From Plumapathes pennacea (lineage: Eukaryota > Cnidaria > Anthozoa > Antipatharia > Myriopathidae), in the NCBI GenBank assembly GCA_964036295.1, contig OZ038466.1, positions 9,946,001 through 10,010,000 of the forward strand: 64,000 nucleotides of DNA, in the 5' to 3' direction. Below, piece after piece: positions 11,838-22,901 of the stretch. Under the pieces are notes generated by a model. The model was not told the DNA's origin and made no database searches. It saw only the letters and a program-made list of their open reading frames with translations. Each line of letters starts with the position of its first letter. The stretch's first letter is position 1. A program made the translations under genes and the position numbers.

Positions 11838-12747
11838 TTATGAAGGCTTGGTGGCTTCCTTCTGTCTTAGATTTGACTCAAACTTGTCCAGTTCATCCAT
11901 TGTCCTCCGTGCTTCATCATTGTCATCATCTTCATTGTCACTGGGATCACTGTTGTTGAATTGAAGATTATATGAGCATATTTACAGTTTGTTCGCTCAT
12001 AAAGCTCTGAATTTATTCCCCAGTGAATTTGTCTGCTATTTGTGGTTGGGAACATACATGTGCCTGTAAGTTTGGCATTCCTCACTTGATAGGTAGTGGT
12101 TTCTATTTTAAAGTACTGTAAGTCATCAAATTGTTTAAGCTATAATATACTTACAATAATTCCTCAAATGGGTCAGTCCTGACAGTGTACTGTGAAATTT
12201 CTTCTTTCTGTTTAAAGACGACATTTATTTTAAAAGTGGTGTGGTGTTACAGCATGCATGGAAAAACTGTAATCAAAGCAGACAAACTATTCTGATAAAG
12301 TGTGGGCTGGTTTAATATTGTTACAGAAGGAAATTGTGAAGGGTCTGGTCCTATATCACTGCTAGAAACATTGTGCCAAGTAAGGGACATAGCATCCAAA
12401 CCAAATGTTTTCTGATCTGCTTATGGATGAACTGGTCATAAGTTTTAGTCTTGTGGTTCTTTATAGATACTGTAGTTTTAAGGCAGACAAAGAAAGACTG
12501 AATTGAAATACTCAGTTGCACACTCTGAATAGTGTCATGACATATACAATATTTGTGCAGAACACATAACTTGTCAGTACTGAACATGTTATTTTGCTCT
12601 CGGCCATTGTAAAAATGTTTTTGAAGTAAGGTACATTTTGCAAATCCACATAATTTGAGCATTGCTGAAATTTTGAACCTACAGTACCTTGGTTCTCTCT
12701 TGTTTCCTTTGTCTAAGTAACTGCTGAGCATCCTCTCTGAAAGATAT

Positions 12748-12803
<56 letters not shown>

Positions 12804-13506
12804 AACAACAACAAAAAAAAAAACAGGAGGACTAAAAAGTAAGACTATAATTTGTGTTAAAAAGTCAGGGTTTGTTCCAAATCTCAACTGTCACCTATCC
12901 GTTTAAACAAAGCGTTTGCTTAGACTTACTATTTTGTTGACATAAGCTGCATCCTGTGTTTCTTTCAACCTCTGTGCCGTTTCTTGATGTTGCAAAAGGG
13001 CTGAGAGTCCAAAACGAAATATTACATTTTATTACATTTTAAATACTCATATGCATGACAGCATATTATTTATTATTATCGACGGTTTCGGTATAAGATA
13101 GATTTGTTTCATGCTGTGCAACAACATTTTTTTATTTTAGTCAAACTGACGTACATGTACAGTGTAACATCGCGTGCCTTTTGTTTTTGTATGATCACCA
13201 AATTACCTGGATCGTCCTCTTTGCCGCTTTGCTGCTGTAGGACTGAGTAGGCATGCTGAGTTGCTGAGGAAAAATAAGACCAAATTTGACGAACACCTGT
13301 GTTGTATTTTAGTCGACTTCACAACTACAGTACGTGATAGCAAGCTCACCATTTCTTGGAGGGTCGGGGACTTTAGGGAGCCTGTGATCGACTCCACTAA
13401 CAGTCAGCGTAGATAGTTGTTTGGGTGGTGGATCGATACCTCTCCAAAAGGCCTTAGCATTTTCGATATCTTCGCTGGAACTTCCAGAAAAACAGACAGT
13501 CGCCAT
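11838..13506 (-). CDS. Unrecognised 169-residue acidic helical protein (six exons)
   Basis: Minus-strand exons are 13506-13350, 13263-13207, 13000-12930, 12747-12688, 12207-12155 and 11949-11838. They sum to 510 bp with perfectly matching phases and GT-AG borders, giving 169 residues. The N-terminal third (MATVCFSGSSSEDIENAKAF, then a PPPKQLSTL segment and PKVPDPPRN) is proline-rich and probably extended. The middle (TQHAYSVLQQQSGKEDD, LLQHQETAQRLKETQDA, FREDAQQLLRQRKQERTK) is predicted helical. The C-terminus has an acidic block (DPSDNEDDDNDEARR) followed by a helix (TMDELDKFESNL). No signal peptide or membrane segment is seen. An in-frame ATG 63 bp upstream (13569) could extend it by 21 residues; the 13506 start was preferred because MATV has a good context and the extension would reach into the ZBBX promoter. 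I do not recognise the family. The phase-perfect six-exon structure argues that it is a real gene. Confidence 0.8.
12750..12801. repeat. (AAT)n microsatellite
   Basis: About 17 AAT units directly upstream of exon 4 of the unknown minus-strand gene. On the transcribed strand this is an ATT-rich tract beside the splice acceptor. Confidence 0.95.
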
Positions 13507-13604
13507 CTTGTTCACGCGTTGTGTTGTCGCCCCCAGGACCACTCGGTTTATTGAGGGAATGTCATTCATTTGTCACTCAGAGCTTAGAACATTTAGGTGA
13601 CGGG
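13507..13604. promoter_or_regulatory. Divergent promoter region, unknown gene / ZBBX
   Basis: The minus-strand start at 13506 lies within about 100 bp of the first candidate plus-strand exon (ATG at 13605). Alternatively it is 340 bp from the safer ZBBX start at 13846. The spacing implies a shared promoter region. Confidence 0.5.
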
Positions 13605-13845
13605 ATGTCATTTTGGAAGATCGATTCTTTTCACGTTCCCTGGTAAAGCAAGTTCGTATATCATTTATTATTTTGTTCGTAAGACTCCAAACAGCATAAT
13701 TTGCACTCGTTGCCATGGCACATCAACAGTGGTCACGTGGTCATGTGTTTTCCGGTGGCCATGACAGAGTTTTGAGGAGAGTTGAAGGATCACCTGTGTT
13801 TTGCGTTCTGTCTTCAATTTAATAGATCTGAGAGGTACTTCTGGC

Positions 13846-16800
13846 ATGGTCTCAAGCTCAGCAATGTCTTTTGATTCAAGTGTAACCCGCTCTCGCATGA
13901 AGTAAGTGTTTTAGGCAGAAATACTCAATCACATCACTTTTGACTTGCAAATCACTGTATTTTATTTCTAACTCGTATTTACTTGATTTGAAAGCATCAT
14001 TTCTTAAGACACTGTCTACATTTTGAGTTTCTGTTAAAAAAAATATTTGGAAATGTTGCTGCAGAAACAAACACGGCAGTTGGGTTCCAATTTTTAAAAT
14101 TATTTTAACGATCGCCTAAATGACAGGCACGTATATTTAATGGTTGCACTCTAAACATACTGATTTCTAGTTCCCTGCAGCTGGACGGGACAGAGTATTC
14201 AGGGCTCTATCACAGTTAGTGTATTAAAAATTACATTTATAAATTATGTATATTTGTGTCACATAAAAATAGATTCTAACATACATTATACTGTACTTGG
14301 ACCCCATTATATTCAGACAATTACACACTGTATAGAACCTGATTATATCTTATGGCTTTTTATATCCTATATTTCTTCTATGGGGTAAATATTGAACCAG
14401 CATTAATGATTACAGCTTAGATTTATAGTCATGCAGTGAAATATTGGTAAATTGTCCTCAAGATATTTAGACAGACAGACAGACAGACAGACGGACAGTT
14501 TTATTAGTTTCCTTGAGTTTAAAATAAAGATGCTGAAGTCAGGCATTAACATAAAGGTACTGGTTATCTGGAATAGTCATCAGGCTTAATCGAACCAGAT
14601 CTATAGCCAGAAATAAGTCAAGGCAATATCAGGGGTGGCATGGCACCTGGAATTTTGTGAGTCTCGGAAACTTTTGATACGATCTCGAAATCTTGGAAGC
14701 CTTTGTGATGAGTCACAAAGTCTTGTTTTTGTTTTTTTTGGATGTTCTAAAATTGCTAAAGACTTGGTCTCGGATTTTCAAACAAGGGTCTTGGCGTCTT
14801 GGCGCGTCTCGGATTTTACCATTCACCATCCCTAATATATAGTGAGTTAATCCATTGGCATTCAAGATCCCCCACTGTTATGTTATGTTTGAGTACTCCA
14901 AGAAGGGTCTAAGTCTAAGACTGCATTCAACTGGGTCTATTTCAGATAATGAAAAAGCTAAAACAACCCAAACTGTGGCTTGTTTCTGGAGACATTTTGC
15001 TCTCAGTTGTTTTTGAAAGCCTTCACTCTTGTGCGTATTTCGAACAGCTCCACCCAATTCAGATCCAAACCAAAGAATTTTACTTACAGTTAGTATCAAC
15101 ATTTTTATTCCTATTCCGGAATAATGACCCAATCGAACATACCCTAAAAAGTGATCTGCAGGGGAATTACAATGATCAAATGAATCAAAATAAATAATTA
15201 TGTTCAACAAGACTGCCTTCACTCTTGGCTTCAAATGATGCATTAACCACACTTGCATAACAATGGAAAAATAATTATTACTTCAACTGTATAGAACTTT
15301 TAATGCTACATCAGCTTCTTCATGAAGCTCTTCTGACTATGTGGCATAACATTGTTAAGTTGACTGCTGGATTGCATTTTGTAATGTTTGTGCGCATGTG
15401 CCATGTGCACAACACCTCATGTTTTCAATTTAATTAAAGTAGTTGATTTTGTGTTGAACTGAAGATGCGCCCTGTTTAACTGCAAGCAGCAAGCTTAAAT
15501 ATTGCAAGAGACTAAGTTTTTATTCCTTTCTGCCAACAGAGCAGTGAAGCAGCTCAGACAAACAAATGCTCAACAACTGGAAGCAGAAACCAAAAAGATG
15601 GAAGAGAGGATTCGATCTTTGAAAGAACAGATGGTCAGAGAAAAGGAGGAGAGAGAGTGAGTAATCACTATTTGAACTTTGACCGTTCTTGTTGTAAAAT
15701 TATATTGTTTGGAAATATATTTCAAATATGTTTATTGTTTCACAAAATTCATAAATTGTGTAACTAAATGTGAACATTTTTTGTGGATTCCTATCAGAGA
15801 TTGCTCTAGTTGTCAATGAACTGGTGCAACTTACAATGTCAATACAAAAATTGAATTATTGTTTTTCTAAATTTGCGGGGAACAGAATGAACATTTCTTG
15901 CTAGCCCCATGTGTGAGATGAGCAGATTTTATTAGCCCTGAAATAGAAGGTAATCTCTTTGTTATGTTCAAGTTGATAACACTAATAATATTATTGATTA
16001 TTATAATTTATGACCCATTAAATATTTCCTACCATGCGTGATTGGTGGAATCGTGACACGTGACCGAATAACCCCTGCCTGGCGAACAAACGCTGTTTAT
16101 TGACAATATCCGAACACAATTTTATATATTAATCACAAAAACCCTTTACGAGATGACTACCGAGGAGGACATCAATTTATTGGTCGAAAAAGCAGTTCCA
16201 GAAAGCACCAAAAAGCTTCACAGTCCCTGCGCCATTATTTGCGCTGCGAGAGGAAATATTTGAAGGATAATAAAGACAATAAACTACTTTGGGCTTCGGA
16301 AATATGCACGGATAATTGTCCTTGGACATTATCTGTTCCTCGAAGCTCACAGTTGCCCTTGAGCTTCGCTCTCGGGCAACTGTTCGCTTCTCGGAACAGA
16401 TAATATCCTCGGACAATTATCCGTGCATATTTCCTCGCCAAAAGTAGTTTATTGTTTATATAACATTTCCCATAATTACTCCTCACCCACACTGTACATT
16501 TTGTTCTGGGCAGGGTAAGAGAATAAGGCCCTTGGCCCAGTTGTCCATGGATCTAAAAGGTTAATGAATATTACTGTATGTGTCTCACCAGGAAGAGCGG
16601 TGGTAACAGATGGACGTCTGGTCGCAGTGGACCTCTCAACAAACATTCTCAGCAAGTAACAAAAAAGAAGATAAAGTCAGACAAGGTAAAACTCTTCAGT
16701 GTGGAGGAACAGCCGTCTCTAGATTACTTGATATATTGTAACTTTTTTCTGTTTTTGTTTGTTTCCCTCACACTGTGATTGAATTTATTTTAATAATATT

Positions 16801-19800
16801 ATTTGTAGCTTGCGTGTAAGGATAATAGATATTATGCATTTCATACTAATAAAAGACCTCTTTTATTCTTTTCTTTTTCAATAGCAAAATCCAAGAAAAA
16901 TCAAGCTATTGACAGATGAACCTTTGAGTAAGTTAGATTCACTACCAAATTCTGTGTGTGATGACTATAGGTTGATTTTAGAAGATGTGATGTAAGTTAC
17001 ATGTTTGGCCACCCCAGTTTTGAATATTACCAGGTGAGTATTGCTGATAAGTTTTGCTGTTGTTAAAGGTTTGTATGCAAAGAAAGCAACCCCACGAGAT
17101 GCAATGAGAGAAGGTGGAGGAGGCCATGGAGCAGTGCAGGCTGTGTGTGGGCAGTGCGACAAGTCTAAAGCAACACTGGTAAAGATTTTATATGCTTTTC
17201 TGAGCTCATAATATACAAATTCTCACAGAACAAAAAGTCTGAGCAATGCTGGATCATACATTGACTGCATTTTTCATAGTGTGCACTGCAGTTTAAGTTT
17301 GTTACAGTATCTCAATTCCCATGACCTGCATTCTCTTCCAGGGCTGTGTAGAGTGTGGAGAGAATTATTGTGTGAGCTGTTTCACCAATTTCCATCAGAA
17401 AGGAGCTCTAAAGAAGCATTCCACCAGACCAGTGGATCAGGTAAGACAAGCTGTAGCAATGTTTATACTAACTGTAGTTTACTGTTATTATTAAGAAGAG
17501 AGTATACATTATTTTTTTTATGACAAAATATTTCACAGATGATACAGGGTATATGGGATTTTCAAAATTGTATGAAAGGGTCTGTAGTTAGGTTAAAGCC
17601 CAACAAAGAAGTCACTGCTTGGGAAAGGCAATGATTCTTTGAATACAGTTTTATTGGAGTACTGTTGTCTCGCCAGCCAGCACATGTTCTTTTCCATATT
17701 CAGTACTATATTCACATCATTCAACCCCTTTGCTCCTGAACTCACACTGTAATTAGAAATTCTCCCAACCATTCAGGTAGAAACTGGATGAATGGTGTAG
17801 TGAGAATTGATACCATAATCAGCCTGTTCAACTCAGTAAACTATTGAGTAGCAAATTCTTCATCTATGGTGAGAGACTAAAGGAGAAGATTGAAATAGAA
17901 TTGATCACTGTCAGCAGTGAAAGAGTGTTGCCTGTAGTTTTATCAAGGTGTAGGTCATTTCAACAAAACTGAAACCAATTTGCTTTGATGTGTTCAGGAT
18001 AGAACAGAAAATCTGGAGGAGAAGAAGCAACCTGTACCTCCCAGTGTGCCAAGGTAAATATCTTTGTCAGGATGAGTTAGGGTATCAATCTTGGCTCCGC
18101 CATCCTCCATTCTATGAGTGTGTATTTACAAGCTGGATCAATTTTCTCACACATTAAAACATACTTTAATCCAATAACACAGCCAAATAATGTTCCAGTC
18201 ATGTAGTATTTGAGACCTGTATCAGTTCTGTAACCTTTTGCGGACTTTTGTCAAATCAGAGACCATTTAGTGGTGTTTGAGTAATGGTGCAGCTCATAAA
18301 ATAATTACATTTGGTATTTTTCTTATTTTTTTTTTCTCAGAGTGAACAAGTCACCATTTGAAAGAGCATCTCGGGTAGGTACAGCCTTGATACAAGACAT
18401 ATCTGGCTGAAGTACAGTTGATCAGCGCAGAACATAAGTCTACCTTCTTCTCTTCAAGTTTATAATATAGACACTAATGGAAAATAGACCACTCATAGAA
18501 TTCAATCAAACAAAACTACATCCGGGCCCCGAGTGGCTCATTTTCCACATCCTAACCAGCGAGGATATTGATGACCTCATTTCCTGCTTTTGTGCGCCTG
18601 CCGTGTTACGCTCTTTCATATCTTCGCACCGCTGTGTAATATCCTCTCTTTATTGTGTGTTTGCGATCTTGGGGACAACAAGAGTGGCTGTAAAAAGAGT
18701 GACACCACGCACCAAACTTTGCATTACTTTATTTACATGTATTCACATGTGATGTCTTTTTGTCCAGAATGGTGCGTCGACGCAGAAGGAAGGTGGAGTT
18801 CTCTTGCATGGCACTTTTGATGAAGACGAGAGTGCTGCATCTTTTGCAGAGGCTTTGAAGGAGTGGAGAAGTGGCAAACAGAAAAAGGATGACCAGGTTT
18901 GGGTTAATCCCACTGACACAAGCAAAGGTAAGGAACCAATAGTGCTTTTACAGTTAAGGGGAGGAGGCAGCTAACATTTCAGACTAATAGAACGTAACAT
19001 TCAAAATCACCTAATTGCCAGTCGAAAGATGAAGCAAGATGCATCTTCATTCTTTCTCAATTACTGCTCATGCAGATTACTGTAGTTGACCCTTAGTCAG
19101 CCCAAGTTATACGTAGTTCTTACAGAGACTGGCATTACATTGTCCCTTCATTAATTCAGTCAGTGATTTTAGTCAGTCAGTCAGTCAGTCATTCTATTTT
19201 TAGCCACATTAGTCCGTCTGAGTCATTCCCACTTTTCCCAGTTTGATCCACAAATTTGCCACCTGTGATACGATTTACTGCAAAATAATAAGTAAACTAA
19301 GCATACAGTTGTATAACGTTACTGCATGATCTGCTTGGTTTCCAGGTACATCTTGTGGGACAAGCACTGCACCAGAAGGCCCCAAGACTGTGGAGATTAA
19401 ACTAAACTTTGGACCCAACAAGTCGTTGAATTACCTTGACCGCTTGTTACTAAAGAAACACCGTGAAAACCCTGCAAAATCCTGTGCCAAGCGCGAGCCT
19501 GCAACAAAGATAACATCAAAGAAGAGAGAGAACAGTGAAAGCAAAGTTAAGGCAATCACACCTCAGGATGACTACAGTCTAAATTACAGAGAGATTTTCC
19601 AGAGTCTTGGAAACCAAAGCGAGAATTCAAAGGTGACGAGGCAGAGCAGCAGCCAAGATGAGACGCAAACTATTATTGAGGAGTTGAATGATGACTGTGT
19701 GGACATTGAGGAGACTACAGCATGTGTTGTGCAGGAGATGGATAGTGCCACTCTTCCTGGAAGGACAGAGTCTCTGCAGGTCGATGGGCCGGTCTCTCGT

Positions 19801-20841
19801 TCTGGACGTGTAAGCATAATGAGTTTGACTTCGAAAGGGAACTTCGAAGAGGAGGCAAATGCCTTGATCCTGGAAGATCTCTCAGGTTCGTCAGGTAGTC
19901 CCGTGGTGGAATCAAGAGCGCAGACAAAGGTGAATAGAGCTGACCACAGTCAGAAACCAGGCAGAGAAATCCAAGCCAAACCAGAAACTCGTCGAGTTTG
20001 GAGCCCTCATACTGCCTATACGGGGCTCTCAGACTTTTTTCTTGCTGGGGTAAAGACCGTTTCATTGCCAAATGAAATTCCCGGGACGAAAAGCTTGGAA
20101 GCGAGGGTGCATAGCAGTCCATTACTTTGCAGAGATGTGTGGAAACCTCAGGAGAGTATCTGCGTCATAGAGGTTGGGTCACATGATGAGGATGAGAGCA
20201 ACAGCTCCCACATGGGTGGTGGGCAGGGTGCAGTTGTTCCTCTTGTTGAAGAGCCTATCACGGAGAATGAACCAACTCCAAATGTTAGTATCTCTTATAG
20301 CTCCAATCACGTGTTAGATGACAGTTTACAAAACAGCCTGGAGCTGAGCGATCAAGTGAACAGCCCTCGAATTCATGACTTTGGAATTGTAGACTTTTTG
20401 AAAACTATGCCTGAACCTTCTAAACAAGACTTTGATGCCATTCATCGCGTCTCCACCGTCACTCCTTTTTCACTCAGCCCCAATCCTCCTCAACTTTGGT
20501 CAGATGACGAGAGTGACGATGATGTCAAAGTGCTGCTTAGTGCGCATACTCCTGAGGAATTTGACAAGGCAGATCAAGATGCAGCTGACCGAGCCACTTT
20601 GGACGAATTGGCTTGGGAGCTAGCTAGCACCACTGGGCGACTGACGGAGTGTGCAGTAAATGAGATGGAGAGTTGTGGAGAGGAAGACAGCTATGACGAG
20701 GACAGCATTGAGGAAAATGACCGTGGCTCTGGTCTCAGTTCACCCGATGAACTGAACGCCGACTGTGACGACAAGGCTGCCTTTGAGTTCAGCGAACTGG
20801 ATGATAAAAGGCTACAAAGTGAAGTACAAGCGCTCAGGTAG
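13846..20841 (+). CDS. ZBBX: Zinc finger B-box domain-containing protein 1 (ZBBX-like)
   Basis: Exons are (13846)-13901, 15540-15656, 16592-16685, 16885-16927, 17069-17178, 17342-17440, 17998-18053, 18341-18374, 18768-18927 and 19346-20841. Phases match throughout; starting at the ATG at 13846 gives 754 residues. An N-terminal coiled coil ([28 protein letters not shown]) is followed by a basic segment, then a single B-box zinc finger across exons 6-7 at about residues 131-168. Its ligands are CGQC, CVEC, CVSC and two His ([10 protein letters not shown]). The order MxREKEERE, GxxxxHSQQ, CGQC, CxECGExYC, HQKGALKxH matches vertebrate ZBBX closely. The last exon is 1.5 kb, Ser/Asp/Glu-rich and probably disordered, ending at TAG 20839-20841, with AATAAA at 21344. 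ZBBX is associated with ciliated cells in vertebrates; its molecular role is not established. A small upstream exon 13605-13642 (MSFWKIDSFHVP) resembles the human N-terminus and may be the true first exon; its acceptor is uncertain. Confidence 0.88.
14468..14500. repeat. (ACAG)n microsatellite
   Basis: About seven ACAG units in the first long ZBBX intron. The rest of that intron (13902-15539) contains AT-rich sequence without recognisable exons. Confidence 0.9.
16154..16260 (+). pseudogene. Possible first-exon relic of a Crypton/DUF3504-type gene
   Basis: An ATG at 16154 opens a short frame reading [20 protein letters not shown] then KLHSPCAI, ending at TGA near 16262. The (N/L)LVEKAVPxSTKK pattern resembles the N-terminus of Crypton-derived tyrosine-recombinase-like (DUF3504) genes of marine invertebrates. 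It sits in a ZBBX intron directly next to a foldback element (16277-16454), so it may be cargo of that element. The match rests on about 25 residues from memory of the family. Confidence 0.3.
16277..16454. repeat. Foldback element (long inverted repeat)
   Basis: CAATAAACTACTTT at 16277 and AAAGTAGTTTATTG ending at 16454 are reverse complements. The inverted match continues inward through GAAATATGCACGGATAATTG / CAATTATCCGTGCATATTTC, then TTATCTGTTCC / GGAACAGATAA and AGTTGCCC / GGGCAACT, almost to the centre near 16365. Each arm is about 85 nt. It lies in a ZBBX intron. Confidence 0.85.
17727..17927. repeat. MITE-like element with CCCTTTCACTCCTGA ends, copy 2 (diverged)
   Basis: It begins CAACCCCTTTGCTCCTGAAC and ends GTCAGCAGTGAAAGAGTG, with interior GTGTAGTGAGAATTGATA as in the copy at 5870. 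It lies in a ZBBX intron. Confidence 0.7.
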
Positions 20842-21369
20842 TTGTATAAAATTTAGACTTCAGGTGACTAAATACAGGGATTACTGAACTTGCACTGCAG
20901 TACATGTAAGTTGCTTGAACTGGACAATCAAATATTACAGAGCAAAGATTGAGCACTCAGGGTTGTCATAACTGAGTTCAGAACTTCAATGTTCAACCCG
21001 AGTGACTGTATGTGAGTTAATCAAGCAATTTAGAGAGATAGAGTGATCTCCTTATGTGCTGAAAAGAGGTCTGAGCCTTGTTCTTTGGAAGTTACAGTGG
21101 ACTTGTGCACTTTGTAGGAGAAGTGGAGAAGTGCATGTTCTAGGGGTGAGCACTAACGGTCGTCCATCGCAACAACAACAACAAGATTGCATACAAAGAC
21201 AGTATTTAGAATGCCTTAATGCCTTTGTGAATATTATTTGAAATGTTTGTCCTGTAAGTTGCTCTTTGTTATTACTGCACTTTGTGTACCTTCTCCTCAT
21301 GCAGAAGATGTATGCTGAATGAAAAGTCTTGTTCTGGTTGAGTAATAAAAACTAGACTTTTCAACACTA
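20842..21369. other. ZBBX 3' UTR region
   Basis: No coding frame is seen. A canonical AATAAA at 21344-21349 is the probable ZBBX polyadenylation signal, giving a 3' UTR of about 500 nt. Confidence 0.6.
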
Positions 21370-21684
21370 AAGTCCTGGCCAAACAAACTCCCAAGTCGAC
21401 CCATGTTTGTTTAAAATCAGAACTTGCATAGTGACTTGCGATGGGTCGCTAAACAGACTCGCAAGTCAATCCAAGCTGCAAGAAAATCATTCAGTTTTCC
21501 AACCTAACAAAAGCTGACGTAATTAGCTTGCATTGCCTTGGCTGGACTCGGGTTGGGTGCCAAATGGTGAAATGGGTCGACCTGGTGAAATCTTACCTTG
21601 ACCAAGGTCGAACCAAGTGGCTGGGCCCAAGTTGAAAACTTGGGTTGACTTGGGTTGACTTGGGAGACCATTTGGTCAGGGCTT
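21370..21684. repeat. MITE, possibly hAT-type
   Basis: The left end AAGTCCTGGCCAAAC and the right end TTTGGTCAGGGCTT are inverted repeats. The similarity extends inward to CTCCCAAGTCGACCCA / TGGGTTGACTTGGGAG. Flanking 8-mers CAACACTA (21362-21369) and CAACTTTA (21685-21692) match at six of eight positions, consistent with a decayed 8-bp target-site duplication. Confidence 0.65.
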
Positions 21685-21899
21685 CAACTTTAGCATTGTT
21701 CATCGAAGGATTTATGAGCTTTACTGAAGTGTACAGTACTAGCTTTCGCATTATAACTTTGGGAAACTTGAACTCTTTCTTTATGTTGATGGAAATCAGC
21801 TTAAGAAACATTGTTGGGATACAAGTGGGAATAAAGTTGATGTTTGAGATTGCTTTTAGTATGTTTTTGGTTCAAAGCACATAATTGGGCTTCCCCGTC

Positions 21900-22830
21900 A
21901 GTTCAACTGAACAATATTTATTTCTAACACACCTTCACAGCTCACAAGGGCTTCTGGTGTATATAAGAAAATATATGATAAATATACCAAACATGGGCCA
22001 AGAATAAAACACTGATTTGTACCAATCTGATAGTGCCTAATATTGATCTCTGTTGTCAATAATTCCACCTAAGCTGTAAAGTGAACACTAGAATGTACTG
22101 GTTTAGAGCTTCCGTTTAAGTGGTCACACTATCAGATTTCAGTTGAAGTTTTCTGGGTTGAGTCTGGGTTGGCCTGAATTAGTGAGCACATTTTTTAGAT
22201 TTTTTGGGATCTGTAAGGGGTGAAAATTTTGCTGTGGAATACAGGGTCTGAAATAAGGAAAATATGGGTATATTTTGGTTTTTCATTTCATTTCATTTCA
22301 TTTTTATTTGATTTAAAATAAGATAAGGGTTTTCAGAACCAGATGGCACACTCCACCCAAATTTATGAGGGGCATTTCACCACAAAATATATTTATTTAC
22401 AAATGATATTTGAATCTCTCATGTCTAGTTGATCAATACATGTCCTTTTGACCTTTAACTCATGAGCTTACAATACAAATTCCCCCAACCTTTTAAGAAG
22501 AAACTGTGAATGTATGAGTTGTGAAAATTTAGAGTTTAACCAGCTTTGCAAGCCATAAAATGCCAATACTTCTCCTTACAGGATGGACACAGCTTGAGGA
22601 AGGCTTTCAAATACTAGTTTGAAATGACAGCTGTGCTGGCAACAGATCTGTGCCACAGTTGCAATAGGACATGAGCAATTTAATTAACAGTTTTTCTCTG
22701 CAAATAAAGAAAAAATTTTAATCCCTCCCTATGATGGTTTGGTCTTTCCCATGTGTCCACGAAAATGTGTTTCTCTCGATTCTTGCAGACCTGATTGATC
22801 TTCGTTTTCTCCCTACAGTCTAGAATGACG
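21900..22830. other. Intergenic repeats
   Basis: No gene is seen. Contains a (CATTT)n microsatellite at about 22278-22302. A block at 22330-22375 (CAGAACCAGATGGCACACTC) recurs in diverged form at about 51590-51640. A partial copy of the CCCTTTCACTCCTGA family lies at about 22440-22560. Confidence 0.5.
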
Positions 22831-22901
22831 TAGTTTACCTTTTTCCCGCTTCGCGCTGAGTCATGTAACTTTCAAACAGCAAAAGCGCGAAATTTCCGCC
22901 A

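Noticed and set aside
18477-18760. 91-codon plus frame in a ZBBX intron
   Set aside because: No domain; it lies between well-supported ZBBX exons and overlaps the next acceptor. Probably a repeat fragment.
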